Under the pieces are notes generated by a model. It searched no databases. It was not told where the DNA came from and saw only the letters and a program-made list of their open reading frames with translations. Positions 25,547 to 34,571 of a stretch of DNA of 64,000 nucleotides are shown here, piece after piece. Source of the DNA: Halobacillus kuroshimensis DSM 18393 (GTDB lineage: Bacteria; Bacillota; Bacilli; Bacillales; Halobacillaceae); NCBI RefSeq assembly GCF_000425705.1, contig NZ_AUDY01000008.1:558001-622000 (forward strand), given 5' to 3'. The translations under genes and the position numbers were made by a program. Within the stretch, counting starts at the first letter, position 1. Every line of letters starts with the position of its first letter.

Positions 25547-26716
25547 TTAATAATTTTTTACTGCCTGAGCCCGCCAACGGATGAAAATCATCAGCAGGAT
25601 GGCACTCAAAGTCAGCGGCGGTCCGTACTGCTGGAAAAATGCAAAGATGGAAAACGGATCAGAACGGGCAGGGTTCCAGCTTGGAATGGTCGATGCCTGA
25701 AAGGGCTGATACAAAAAATACAACAGGTACGTTAGACAGGCAGCAATGACGGCGTGCGCGCACCTGGCGAGAGCATAGGGGAGGAAACGTATATCCGTCT
25801 CTGCCAGAATGCTCGCAATCTGGGCTTGTATAGAAAAGCCGTGAAATCCGAGGATGAAACTGACAGCCACCAGCTGAGCCGGAAGTGCCTCGTGAGATTG
25901 GGTAACAGCACCGATTCCCGTCGTCAGTTCAAGCATCCCTGCGGTCAAAGGGATATGAAACCCTTCCGGGAGCGGGGTGAGAGCCAGGAAATGGGTGAAC
26001 AGGTGGATGAGCCCCGTCTGCTTCAATAATTCCGTCAGCACGGAAAACAGCATGATAAATCCCCCCACCATCAGCAGGGTGTCCACAGATTTGGTCACTG
26101 CATCCCCCAGCAGTTTTCCGAGTGTCCGGCCGTCCCTTAATCTGGAGTGGTGCATCGTCCAGAAGGCTTCTTTGAGAGAGGAGGAGGTGTGGTCCCGCCT
26201 GCGTGTCAGGTCCTTTCTTTTATAAAACCTCATCAGGATACCGATGATGAAATTGCCGCCGTAATGGGCTGAAGCAATTAAAATTCCCAGTCCTGCATCG
26301 TGGAAAAAGCCGACCGCGACGGCTCCGAATATAAACAAGGGGCTGGAGGCGTTCGTGAAAGCTACGAGCCTTTCCGCCTCGGTTCTTGTGACCTGTCCGT
26401 TTTTGTAGAGGTCAGTTGTCCACCTGGCTCCTGCTGGATATCCGCTCGCCATTCCCATGACCCACACAAACCCTCCGCAGCCGGGGACATTGAATAACGG
26501 ACGCATGATCCGCTCGCTGACAGCACCGAGGCCGTGGACAACACCGAATCCGATCAGAAGCTCAGCGGTGATGAAAAATGGAAGGAGTGATGGGAAAACC
26601 ACTTCCCACCAAAGATCAAGGCCTCTCAAGCTCGCGGTTAAAACGGGAGTGGGGAATAAAATTAAAGATGCAGCCAGTCCGACTGCAAAAAAAGCGAGAG
26701 TGATGGATTTTATCAC
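25547..26716 (-). CDS. ylbJ: Sporulation integral membrane protein YlbJ
   Basis: A 389-residue polytopic membrane protein (about eight helices) with the nucleoside-recognition (Gate) domain pattern of YlbJ and SpoIIIAF-like relatives; the segments SLLPFFITAELLIGFG and GMASGYPAGA are visible. B. subtilis YlbJ is made under sigma-E and needed for spore cortex/heat resistance. GTG 26716 follows AAAGGAGGGG with normal spacing; the longer reading from GTG 26740 overlaps that site. It is opposite in direction to coaD and ylbK. Confidence 0.88.
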   Translation of the reverse strand: MIKSITLAFFAVGLAASLILFPTPVLTASLRGLDLWWEVVFPSLLPFFITAELLIGFGVVHGLGAVSERIMRPLFNVPGCGGFVWVMGMASGYPAGARWTTDLYKNGQVTRTEAERLVAFTNASSPLFIFGAVAVGFFHDAGLGILIASAHYGGNFIIGILMRFYKRKDLTRRRDHTSSSLKEAFWTMHHSRLRDGRTLGKLLGDAVTKSVDTLLMVGGFIMLFSVLTELLKQTGLIHLFTHFLALTPLPEGFHIPLTAGMLELTTGIGAVTQSHEALPAQLVAVSFILGFHGFSIQAQIASILAETDIRFLPYALARCAHAVIAACLTYLLYFLYQPFQASTIPSWNPARSDPFSIFAFFQQYGPPLTLSAILLMIFIRWRAQAVKNY

Positions 26717-26886
26717 AGGTAAGGCCCCCCTCCTTTCCACCCGCAGTTTCCTGTACTTATGATTGTGGAAATAGTAAAATGGTGATAGATTTCGACAAAG
26801 ATACCACTTGTCCCTATATCATTTGTACGCTCATAAGGGAATGGTTTATTCCATAAAATAAACCACATGATGAAGGGGGAGTATCC

Positions 26887-27693
26887 GTGAATAAACCTGT
26901 TATCGGCCTTGCGCTTGGTTCAGGGGGAGCGCGTGGGTTCGCTCACCTGGGCGTTATTAAAGTCCTTCATGATCATGATATTCCTGTGGATATGGTGGCA
27001 GGCAGCAGTATGGGAGCTCTTGTCGGCTCTTTTTTTGCTGCCGGACAGAGCATTGATGATATGTATAAACTGGCCTTAACCTTTAAACGTAAATATTACC
27101 TTGATTTTACTGTGCCTAAGATGGGCTTTGTACTGGGGCGCAGAATTAAAGAATATATCCGGCTGTTTACGTTTGGTAAAAATATCGAGGATTTTAAAAT
27201 CCCACTTTCGATTGTAGCTACAGATCTGTATGCAGGAGAAAAAAAGATATTTACGACAGGACCAGCTTGTGATGCTGTCCGGGCAAGTATCGCTATACCG
27301 GGAATCTTTGTTCCTGAGAAAATCAATAACCGACTGTATGTAGACGGCGGTGTGATTGATCGTGTTCCTGTTTCTGTTGCCAAACAGATGGGCGCTGATT
27401 TCATTATTGCCGTGGATTGTGCCCATTTTGATTCCGACCCCAACATTCATTCTATTTATGACGTGATCACTCAAAGTATTGATATTATGCAGGATGAACT
27501 CGTCAACGCCATCGGGGTGTCCTCGGATGCAAATGTGATGATCAAGCCTGATGTAGCGGCCTACAGTTCACGAGCGTTTACAAACCTGGAGGAAATCGTG
27601 AAGGCGGGTGAAAAGGCGGCGGAGGATCGGATAGAGGAAATCAAGAGAAAGCTTGCGGCGTGGAAGGAGTTAAATGATCATGAAAGCGAATAG
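26887..27693 (+). CDS. ylbK: Patatin-like phospholipase family protein YlbK
   Basis: A 268-residue patatin-type serine esterase. The oxyanion loop GSGGARGFAHLG (near 11-22), nucleophile motif GSSMG (near 41-45) and catalytic DGG (near 155) make up the Ser-Asp dyad set. Probably a cytosolic or membrane-associated lipid hydrolase; substrate unknown. GTG 26887 with AAGGGGGAG upstream. Its last 20 bases overlap ylbL, so the two are translationally coupled. Confidence 0.9.
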   Translation: MNKPVIGLALGSGGARGFAHLGVIKVLHDHDIPVDMVAGSSMGALVGSFFAAGQSIDDMYKLALTFKRKYYLDFTVPKMGFVLGRRIKEYIRLFTFGKNIEDFKIPLSIVATDLYAGEKKIFTTGPACDAVRASIAIPGIFVPEKINNRLYVDGGVIDRVPVSVAKQMGADFIIAVDCAHFDSDPNIHSIYDVITQSIDIMQDELVNAIGVSSDANVMIKPDVAAYSSRAFTNLEEIVKAGEKAAEDRIEEIKRKLAAWKELNDHESE

Positions 27694-28708
27694 AAAACTG
27701 GTTATTACAGGGATTATCGTTATTTTAGTGACGGTCCTGTTAACCTCATGGCGTCTGCCTTATTACATATACAAACCAGGGACTGCGGATGCGCTGGACG
27801 ACATTGTAGAAGTGGCGGGAGGCTACCCGAGTGAAGGGGACATGCACCTCGTAACGGTTCGGGGTGGACAAGCGACGCCGATTCTCTGGCTGCTTGCCCA
27901 GTTTCAGCCGTTTCATCAAATTTACCCGATCGAAGACATCCGTCCAGAAGGGGTAACTGAAGAAGAGTATTATCATGCCCAGCTGCAGATGATGGAATCC
28001 TCTCAAGAGGCATCTAAAGTGGTCGCTTACCAGGCGGCAGACAGGGATATTGATATCAATTACGAAGGTGTTTTTGTGATGAGTGTGATTGAAGGGATGC
28101 CGGCGGAGGAAGTGCTGGAGACCGGAGATCAAATTACAAAAGTGGATGGCAATGACATTCAGGAGACGAGTGACCTGATTGACTATGTGAATGGTAAAGA
28201 AGCTGGATCAAAGGTTACCTTGACGCTCATCCGTGGAGAGGAAACCTTGGAGCGTGACATCGAACTGGCCCCTTTCCCCGATACCCCGGAAAAAACAGGG
28301 GTAGGGATTTCGCTTGTAACAGACAGGACGGTCGAAGTAGATCCTGAAGTAAATGTGAAAAGCGGGGAAATCGGCGGGCCGAGCGCTGGATTGATGTTCT
28401 CGCTTGAAATCTATGATCAATTGACAGAACAGGATATGACTCAAGGACTCGAGATCGCTGGAACAGGGGAAATCAACTACGAAGGAATCGTCGGACGTAT
28501 CGGAGGCATTGATAAGAAAGTCGTAGCGGCCTCTGAACATGGAGCAGACGTTTTCTTTGCCCCTAATGAAGAAGGAAGAGAAGGATCGAACTATGAAACC
28601 GCCAAAGCGGCAGCAGAAGAAATCGATACAGAAATGGAAATTGTCCCTGTCGACACTTTCCAGGATGCTCTGGATTATTTAGAAAACCGGAATGCTGATC
28701 AAAGCTGA
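27674..28708 (+). CDS. ylbL: PDZ/Lon-like secreted serine protease YlbL
   Basis: A 344-residue membrane-anchored protease: N-terminal signal anchor (about 9-27), PDZ domain (about 130-205, with GDQITKVDGNDI) and a C-terminal Lon-type S16 domain with nucleophile Ser in GGPSAGLMFSLEI (near 237) and general-base Lys in DKKVVAA (near 280). B. subtilis YlbL is reported as a protease that clears the SOS division inhibitor YneA. AAGGAG lies 4 nt before ATG 27674 and 10 nt before ATG 27680; either could be used. Confidence 0.92.
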   Translation: MIMKANRKLVITGIIVILVTVLLTSWRLPYYIYKPGTADALDDIVEVAGGYPSEGDMHLVTVRGGQATPILWLLAQFQPFHQIYPIEDIRPEGVTEEEYYHAQLQMMESSQEASKVVAYQAADRDIDINYEGVFVMSVIEGMPAEEVLETGDQITKVDGNDIQETSDLIDYVNGKEAGSKVTLTLIRGEETLERDIELAPFPDTPEKTGVGISLVTDRTVEVDPEVNVKSGEIGGPSAGLMFSLEIYDQLTEQDMTQGLEIAGTGEINYEGIVGRIGGIDKKVVAASEHGADVFFAPNEEGREGSNYETAKAAAEEIDTEMEIVPVDTFQDALDYLENRNADQS

Positions 28709-28716
28709 CGGTCATT

Positions 28717-28760
28717 AAAAAGCCGTGCCCCTCCTGTGCAAACAGAGGGGCACGGCTTTT
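28717..28760. terminator. Convergent terminator between ylbL and tmcAL
   Basis: Perfect 16-bp stem (28718-28733 with 28745-28760) with A/T runs at both ends; works for both strands. Confidence 0.92.
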
Positions 28761-28761
28761 A

Positions 28762-29985
28762 TTAAGGGTGGGAAGGTAAAATGACAGGCGCCTCGTATTC
28801 TCTATTCAACCGGCTTACCCGCACAGCGGCTGGGAAGAGGCTGTAATAGGCAGCGGCCGCCCGTGCTTCAAGGTCAAGAAGCGGATGCTGCATCGCCTGT
28901 GGCTGGGTGATGAACGGAATCCGTGTTTCTTTTTTCGCCCATTTTAAATATTTTCTTCCGGTCTCGTTCATACCGAGGATGCGGGCATAGGGAGGGGGCG
29001 TCTCTCTTAAGCCCCTTCGTGCGTCCTCTTTGTCTGTCCCGACGAGCACATGGGTCATTGTCCGCTGAAGTCTCGTCCATGTATAGCGCTTCGTTTTGAC
29101 ACGGTTCATAAAGTCCTCGAAGGTGACAGCTTTTTTCATCGCTCGTTTTAAGCGGTATTCAAGCCCCTCATCTACGCCGTGGACACAGCGGAGTGTGTCT
29201 TCATCCATCGTCAGGATTTTATATTGGAGCAGGTGGAAATAAGCCTCCCACTCATGCCAGCAGCCGTACATCTGTTTATAATCATCCAGAAGGGAGGGGA
29301 CGGACGACGGCAGGGTCTGTTCCGTTTCTTTGGTCAAAGTCCCGGCTTTAAGCATCTGCCTCCGGATGCTTGTAGCGCTTGCAATTGGACCGGTGATGTC
29401 CTCATCATGGTAGTGGCTGTTCTTCCTGTGTATGGTTAAAGGGGTGACAGAGGGAGCATAGGACATGATCTGTTTGACATAGCTGTAGCCCAGGATGTTG
29501 TTGGGCTGGGAAAGGTCGACTGCTCCTGAAGGGAACTGAATGGACTCATAGGCCAGCCGGGAGGATTCAGGGAAAGAATGCCCTTCATTCAGGTGACTTC
29601 TCAAGGATGCGTTAAATTCATCCTGGTGAACATTCATATGGCTGTATGCGTCCATGAAGGCACCGATATCCCCGCTTTCACTTCCGAAGCATATCGCGTC
29701 GACCCCGGCTTCTGCGAGTGTCTGAACAGCTCCCTGGCTGAAATAGTCGCTGTGCTGGACGGCATAAAGGAACGGCAGTTCAAGAACAAGATCCGCCCCG
29801 TTTTTCAAGGCTGTTTCCGCCCGGTGCCATTTATCCATTATGGCTGGTTCTCCGCGCTGCAGAAAATGACCGCTCATAATGGCGATCATCACATCCGCCC
29901 CGGAGTGCTCCCTGGATTGCTCCAAATGATAGTAATGCCCGTTATGAAACGGGTTGTACTCGACAACAACCCCGCATGATCTCAT
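28762..29985 (-). CDS. tmcAL: tRNA(Met) cytidine acetate ligase (YlbM)
   Basis: A 407-residue nucleotidyltransferase-like ligase which, using acetate and ATP, makes N4-acetylcytidine at the wobble position of elongator tRNA-Met. The opening CGVVVEYNPFHNGHYYHLEQ carries the HxGH-type nucleotide motif (near 16-19), and FGSESGD and SATSIRR elements follow. Length matches B. subtilis YlbM. ATG 29985 with AAAGGAGG upstream. Divergent from the ylbN-rpmF unit. Confidence 0.94.
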   Translation of the reverse strand: MRSCGVVVEYNPFHNGHYYHLEQSREHSGADVMIAIMSGHFLQRGEPAIMDKWHRAETALKNGADLVLELPFLYAVQHSDYFSQGAVQTLAEAGVDAICFGSESGDIGAFMDAYSHMNVHQDEFNASLRSHLNEGHSFPESSRLAYESIQFPSGAVDLSQPNNILGYSYVKQIMSYAPSVTPLTIHRKNSHYHDEDITGPIASATSIRRQMLKAGTLTKETEQTLPSSVPSLLDDYKQMYGCWHEWEAYFHLLQYKILTMDEDTLRCVHGVDEGLEYRLKRAMKKAVTFEDFMNRVKTKRYTWTRLQRTMTHVLVGTDKEDARRGLRETPPPYARILGMNETGRKYLKWAKKETRIPFITQPQAMQHPLLDLEARAAAAYYSLFPAAVRVSRLNREYEAPVILPSHP

Positions 29986-30132
29986 AAAAAGCCTCCTTTA
30001 ACTGATTTCCGCTGTTGAACATGTGTTTGGTTTATTTTATCATGGAATAGGGGAAAATTCGCTTGTTTCCCTGTAAATATGTTATCTTTATTAAACAACA
30101 CAGCTGAAAGGAAATGCTGTAAAGAAAAAATG

Positions 30133-30161
30133 TTGACAAATCAGCGAAATCCTTTTACAAT
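30133..30161 (+). promoter_or_regulatory. Sigma-A promoter of ylbN-rpmF
   Basis: TTGACA (30133-30138), 17-bp spacer, TACAAT (30156-30161): a near-consensus vegetative promoter ending 27 bases before the ylbN start. Confidence 0.9.
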
Positions 30162-30188
30162 AACTCTTGTTGCCATGAGGTGATAACT

Positions 30189-30710
30189 ATGAAATTTCCT
30201 CTACAAAAACTCAAACAGACGGGTGATGATCCGTTTTACTTTGAGGAACATGTAGATATTCGCGAATTAGAACAGATGAACAATGACATTCGCAGGATTT
30301 CCCCTGTTCATGTCAAAGGTCAAGCAATCACACGAGGAAATGATATAACGGTAACTTTTTCAATTGATGGAGAAATGGTGTTGCCTTGTGCCCGGACGTT
30401 AGTAGATGTGACTTACCCATTTCACATTGATGCTCTGGAGGCATTCAATCTGTCACCTTACCATACAGAAGAAGATGACTCTGAAGTTCATCCCGTGAAT
30501 GGAGAAGTGCTTGACTTAACGCCTTATATCAAGGAAAATGTACAACTGGAGATTCCGACACGCGTATTTTCCGAAGATGATGAGGCTCATGAAGCAGCCC
30601 CTGATGAAGGGAAAGGCTGGCAGGTGGTTACAGAGGAACCAGAGGAAAAGAAAGTGGATCCTCGAATGGCTAAACTGCAATCATTATTGAATGACAAAGA
30701 GAACGAATAA
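30189..30710 (+). CDS. ylbN: YlbN (YceD/DUF177) protein
   Basis: A 173-residue protein of the YceD/DUF177 family, nearly always upstream of rpmF and linked to 23S rRNA accumulation in other bacteria and plants. The conserved [10 protein letters not shown] segment (near 60-69) is present. ATG 30189 with AGGTGATAA upstream is preferred to GTG 30180. It shares a promoter with rpmF, 47 bases downstream. Confidence 0.93.
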   Translation: MKFPLQKLKQTGDDPFYFEEHVDIRELEQMNNDIRRISPVHVKGQAITRGNDITVTFSIDGEMVLPCARTLVDVTYPFHIDALEAFNLSPYHTEEDDSEVHPVNGEVLDLTPYIKENVQLEIPTRVFSEDDEAHEAAPDEGKGWQVVTEEPEEKKVDPRMAKLQSLLNDKENE

Positions 30711-30757
30711 GACTATTTTCATGGTTCTCAGATTCTTACTTAAAGGAGGTGTACAAC

Positions 30758-30931
30758 ATGGCAGTACCTAAGCGCAGAACGTCTAAGAAAGTCAAGAACC
30801 AACGCCGTACGCACAAGAAACTTCACGCACCAGGAATGGTGAAATGTGATAACTGCGGCGAGTTCTCAAAACCACACCATGTTTGCAAATCTTGTGGACA
30901 ATATAATGGAAAACAAGTGGTGAACAACTAA
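30758..30931 (+). CDS. rpmF: Ribosomal protein L32 (bL32), zinc form
   Basis: A 57-residue basic ribosomal protein starting AVPKRRTSK. It contains two CxxC pairs (near residues 30-33 and 43-46) that form the zinc ribbon of the zinc-bound paralogue type. AAAGGAGGTG lies 7 nt before ATG 30758. A UUCG-loop terminator ends the unit. Confidence 0.97.
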   Translation: MAVPKRRTSKKVKNQRRTHKKLHAPGMVKCDNCGEFSKPHHVCKSCGQYNGKQVVNN

Positions 30932-30940
30932 TTCACCAGG

Positions 30941-30968
30941 AAAGCCTGACTTCGGTCAGGCTTTTTTT
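30941..30968 (+). terminator. UUCG-capped terminator after rpmF
   Basis: Perfect 10-bp stem (30941-30950 with 30955-30964) capped by a TTCG tetraloop and followed by a total run of eight T. Confidence 0.94.
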
Positions 30969-31036
30969 TATGGTCGTATAGGATTCGGTGTCAAGATCTG
31001 ATACATTGAAGGAAGAAAGAGAAGGGAGAGGTGCTG

Positions 31037-31795
31037 ATGAGCCGGGTTATCGTCAAACGCCGGGAAGGAATGGCTGAAGTGATCTTGAACAGACCGGAAA
31101 AACTGAACGCCTTATCTTCAGAAATGGCTTCAGAACTGAAATGGCAGCTGGAAGAACTGAGGGAAATGGAGGATGTAAGCTTTGTCGTTCTTACGGGAGC
31201 TGGAAATAAAGCCTTCTGTGCCGGTGGGGATTTGACGGAGTTCCACGGTCATTTAACTGCGGAAGAGGCGTATGAAAAGCTGAATCGGATCAAAGAGGTT
31301 GTCTACGATCTCCTGACGTTTCCCACTCCTGTCGCAGCTCTCTTGAACGGGCAGGCGAGAGGAGGCGGTTGTGAGCTGGCGACGGCCTGTGATTTTCGTT
31401 ATGGGCTGGAAACAGCGTCCTTTGGCTTCGTACAGGGCAATCTCGGACTTGTGCCTGGTTTCGGGGGTGGGGAGCTGCTTTATGAAAGGATCCACCCAAC
31501 ACGGGCCGCCCACTGGTTAATGGACGCAGAGATGTATACAGCAGAAGAGGCTTTCCGGATCGGGTGGCTTCATAAAGTATGGACGGAAAAAGAAGTGGAA
31601 GACCGTATGTTCCAGGGATTTATGAACAAAACGCCCAGACAGATGAGGATTTTGAAAGGGCAGTATTTAAAGCACTTGGACAAAGGGGATCTTCTGGACC
31701 GTATGGAGGCTGAAGTGCTGCAGTGTTCCAGACTCTGGGAATCTGTGGAGCATAAAAGAGCCGTAAAAAAATTCTTGCAGACAAGAAAAAGATGA
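31037..31795 (+). CDS. Enoyl-CoA hydratase/isomerase family protein
   Basis: A 252-residue crotonase-fold protein. The family blocks are in order: LNRPEKLNALS (near 16-26), GAGNKAFCAGGDL (near 54-66, oxyanion region), ARGGGCELATACDFRYG (near 107-123, second oxyanion strand) and LGLVPGFGGG (near 135-144). Glu/Asp at the acid-base positions suggest hydratase or 3-hydroxyisobutyryl-CoA hydrolase-like chemistry, but the substrate is not evident. ATG 31037 behind GGGAGAGG. No such gene lies between rpmF and ylbO in B. subtilis, so this is a lineage-specific insertion in the block. Confidence 0.88.
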   Translation: MSRVIVKRREGMAEVILNRPEKLNALSSEMASELKWQLEELREMEDVSFVVLTGAGNKAFCAGGDLTEFHGHLTAEEAYEKLNRIKEVVYDLLTFPTPVAALLNGQARGGGCELATACDFRYGLETASFGFVQGNLGLVPGFGGGELLYERIHPTRAAHWLMDAEMYTAEEAFRIGWLHKVWTEKEVEDRMFQGFMNKTPRQMRILKGQYLKHLDKGDLLDRMEAEVLQCSRLWESVEHKRAVKKFLQTRKR

Positions 31796-31861
31796 AAGGT
31801 TACGATTCTATCAATCATCCCTCGTGCATAACTATAAGCAAACGATAGAGGAGGGATGTTT

Positions 31862-32344
31862 ATGGATGCCCCTAGGCAGGACGCGTGGAAAGATGATGAG
31901 GACCTTCTGCTCGCAACAACGGTCTTAAAGTACATCCGGGAAGGGAAAACACAGCTGGAAGCTTTCCAGGAGGTCGCGGCTCATCTGCACCGTACTCCGG
32001 CAGCCTGTGGCTTTCGCTGGAATGCCACAGTGAGAAAGCAGTACCATAAGGAAATTCAAGAGGCAAAAAACAGCCGTAAAGCCACACGCACTCTCTACAC
32101 CCCCCCGGCCACTGCGGAAGAAACCCCCATGTCCCTGGATGCGGCGATCTCATTTTTGAAAGAAATGAAATCAAGACAGCATGAGGAAGAAGGAAAGGCG
32201 AGTCTGGAAGATCAACTGAAACAGCTGAATGAAGACAATGAAAAGTTAAGGCAGGAGCTTAAACAGTGGGAAGCTGCCTGGAATGAAATGGATAAGCTCG
32301 TCCACTGGGTCAAAAAGCAGCGGACAAGTGAAAGTGGTGTGTAA
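31862..32344 (+). CDS. gerR: RsfA-family sporulation regulator (GerR/YlbO-like)
   Basis: A 160-residue regulator: N-terminal Myb/SANT-like DNA-binding domain ([19 protein letters not shown] to [12 protein letters not shown], about 5-60), then a linker and a C-terminal coiled coil (about 105-150). RsfA-family members modulate mother-cell or forespore regulons; the position after rpmF corresponds to B. subtilis ylbO (gerR), which tunes sigma-E genes. ATG 31862 is 6 nt past GGAGGG; ATG 31856 abuts that site. A CATA-containing -10-like element at 31827 might be sigma-E driven (weak). Confidence 0.85.
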   Translation: MDAPRQDAWKDDEDLLLATTVLKYIREGKTQLEAFQEVAAHLHRTPAACGFRWNATVRKQYHKEIQEAKNSRKATRTLYTPPATAEETPMSLDAAISFLKEMKSRQHEEEGKASLEDQLKQLNEDNEKLRQELKQWEAAWNEMDKLVHWVKKQRTSESGV

Positions 32345-32394
32345 TTCATACGGCCTGTGAGATTGGTTTTATATCTGTTATTCCATCTATCCTC

Positions 32395-32429
32395 AAAAAA
32401 AAAGGCCCTACAGCAGAGTGTAGCGGCCT
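32395..32429 (-). terminator. Terminator after ylbP
   Basis: Minus-strand stem AGGCC(G)CTACA paired with TGTAGGGCCT, one bulge, followed by nine T (A run 32395-32403). Confidence 0.85.
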
Positions 32430-32442
32430 CATTCTCCTTCCA

Positions 32443-32922
32443 TCAGGATTCTCTTTCCTCCACGCCGGAAGGCATCCAGATGAGCGGATTTTCTCCTAAA
32501 TCTCTTTCCATATCATACTGAGCTTTTTGGAAACCCATCTTTTCCCAAAAACCGTGTGAATTGATTCTCGGGTTAGTTTTTATTGGAAGTTCAAAACTCT
32601 TGGCGAATTCTACCAATGACTGGCCGAAGCCCTGTCCCCTGTAATCAGGAAGCACTTCCAGTTTCCACAGCTCAAGGTAATCCTGAGCGGGATCAAAATA
32701 GTGATCGTATTTCGCTCTGACTCTGTACAGGCTCATCCGCGCAACTAAAGCGCTTCCATAGTAAATGCCGTAAAAAGGAGATTCGCTGTCGTTTTCCACG
32801 ATATTGCTTTCGAGATCTTCAAGCATCGCAAGTTCCTGATTGCCGTATTCTTTGAAGCGCTTGAATTCTTCCAGTGTTTTGTAATTGACTAATAAAGGTT
32901 CTACTTTTGTTTTTGTCATCAT
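32443..32922 (-). CDS. ylbP: YlbP-like GNAT acetyltransferase
   Basis: A 159-residue GNAT protein; the acetyl-CoA site is LEVLPDYRGQGFGQSLVEFA (near 98-117) and the C-terminal SHGFWEKMGF segment is typical. Same position and size as B. subtilis YlbP; substrate unknown. ATG 32922 lies 8 nt after AAAGGGG. Divergent from panE. Confidence 0.9.
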   Translation of the reverse strand: MMTKTKVEPLLVNYKTLEEFKRFKEYGNQELAMLEDLESNIVENDSESPFYGIYYGSALVARMSLYRVRAKYDHYFDPAQDYLELWKLEVLPDYRGQGFGQSLVEFAKSFELPIKTNPRINSHGFWEKMGFQKAQYDMERDLGENPLIWMPSGVEERES

Positions 32923-33080
32923 GAAAGAAACCCCTTTCAATTATCTATATATACATCCATTATAATATAAAAATATTCAGAAAGAAATGAATAATTACCA
33001 ACGGGACAGGAATCGACTGCAATTGTGAAAAAGTTTCTGCTACAATGAGAACTTAGATAAGGATGAACGGGGGAGAGGGG

Positions 33081-33962
33081 ATGAGAGTAGGGGTTATCGG
33101 CGGAGGAGCTGTCGGGTTATTAGCCGGAGCTTATCTCGGAAGGACACATGATGTACATATGGTGGTAAGGAATGAGGAACAAAAAGATATCCTTTGCCGC
33201 GAAGGGATCTGGTGCGATGCATTTTCCGCAGCTGTTTTTGTAGAAGCTCATTTGTATCCGCGGCTGCCCCGGGACATGGACGTCTGGCTTGTCAGTGTGA
33301 AGCAGTATGATCTTGAAGAGGTTCTATCTCTACCTCTTCCGCAAAACGGAAAGTATCTTTTTCTCCAAAACGGTATGAGCCACCTGGACCAGCTTCAAAG
33401 CCTCTATTTGGATACGTTTGCTGCCGTGGTGGAACATGGAGCGCTCAAAGTCTCCTTCAATGAAGTGGCCCATACAGGGAAAGGGCGGATAAAAGCTGCT
33501 CCTTTCACAGGTTCACTTCCTGATATGGAAGAGCTGGCGGAATCCCTCCATCAAGAGGATTTTCCTTTTCTTGTCCATGCTGACGCGGTGGGAATGCTCT
33601 CAGAAAAGCTGGTGGTCAACGCGGTAATCAATCCGCTGACTGCGTTATTCAAGCAGAAGAACCGTGCGGTCAAAGATAATCCTTATATCCGTTCACTCGG
33701 GTACCGGCTTTGTGAGGAAGCCTGCCGTACGCTTAGTCTGGATGTCCAACACCAGTGGAACCGGGTGCTTGCTATTGCGGAACAGACCGGTGGAAACCAG
33801 TCATCGATGTGGAAGGACCTTCAAGAGGGGCGGCGGACAGAAATAGACGCCATTTCCGGGTTTATTCTCGACCGGGCCCGTGAAGATCTTCCTGTTCATC
33901 AGTTTATCGTAGAAGCGGTGCACGCCATGGAGTATGAAAAGGGGGTGATCGTTGATGAGTGA
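33081..33962 (+). CDS. panE: 2-dehydropantoate 2-reductase (PanE/YlbQ-like)
   Basis: A 293-residue NADPH-dependent reductase of the ketopantoate reductase family, giving pantoate for pantothenate and CoA. It opens VGVIGGGAVGLLAG (nucleotide loop, 3-16). The catalytic Lys region SEKLVVNAVINPLTALF lies near 180 and the C-terminal QSSMWKDLQEGRRTEIDAISG element near 238-258. ATG 33081 behind GGGGGAG. The last 8 bases overlap the DUF3397 gene. Confidence 0.93.
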   Translation: MRVGVIGGGAVGLLAGAYLGRTHDVHMVVRNEEQKDILCREGIWCDAFSAAVFVEAHLYPRLPRDMDVWLVSVKQYDLEEVLSLPLPQNGKYLFLQNGMSHLDQLQSLYLDTFAAVVEHGALKVSFNEVAHTGKGRIKAAPFTGSLPDMEELAESLHQEDFPFLVHADAVGMLSEKLVVNAVINPLTALFKQKNRAVKDNPYIRSLGYRLCEEACRTLSLDVQHQWNRVLAIAEQTGGNQSSMWKDLQEGRRTEIDAISGFILDRAREDLPVHQFIVEAVHAMEYEKGVIVDE

Positions 33963-34338
33963 CTGGCTTGCCTATGGTATCGGTGCTGTCCTTACCCTTC
34001 CTCTTCCATTCCTGATTATCTTTTATTTCTTCGCAAGGAAATGGAGTAAGCATAAGTGGAAAGCCATCCACCGGACGGCCGGCTTCACGGCTCCTGTGTT
34101 TGTTCTGGCTGTCCATGTTCTGCTGGTGGTTCTGTTTGACCGCAGTTTTTTTCCTTTCATTCTAATTTTTCTTCTCCTTCTGCTGGGGCTGTCCATCATT
34201 ACCCAGTACAAATTAAAGGAAGAGGTCCGGCTGTTTCGGGCTGTCCGTGGTTTTTGGAGAGTGAGCTTCCTTTTATTCGGTCTGTTTTACATCGGATTGT
34301 CGACCTTCGGATTGATTTTCCGGTTGTTTTTCAGCTGA
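33955..34338 (+). CDS. DUF3397 membrane protein
   Basis: A 127-residue protein with four hydrophobic helices (about 7-27, 43-60, 62-81 and 99-122) and short basic loops, matching DUF3397 proteins found between panE and bshC in Bacillaceae. Function unknown. ATG 33955 overlaps the panE stop, indicating coupled translation. Confidence 0.82.
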   Translation: MSDWLAYGIGAVLTLPLPFLIIFYFFARKWSKHKWKAIHRTAGFTAPVFVLAVHVLLVVLFDRSFFPFILIFLLLLLGLSIITQYKLKEEVRLFRAVRGFWRVSFLLFGLFYIGLSTFGLIFRLFFS

Positions 34339-34388
34339 TTCCTCAGCACGTGTAGGCCTGCACAGGACCGGGAATACTATAGCAGCAG

Positions 34389-34417
34389 ACTGCTCTCTAT
34401 CAGGAGCAGTTTTTTTA
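34389..34417 (+). terminator. Intrinsic terminator before bshC
   Basis: Stem ACTGCTC (34389-34395) with GAGCAGT (34404-34410), then seven T. It closes the panE-DUF3397 unit. Confidence 0.87.
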
Positions 34418-34571
34418 TGACTCTATACCTTACGGCTTCAAGGAAGGAGGGCAGGGTGAAGAAGAAATGTCCATCTTATAAACAGATAAGGTGAACTCTT
34501 GGTTGGTTTTTTGTACAATACAATAGGATACATACTGTAAAGTGTAATTCTGCCTACAAAGGAGCCTTAAT

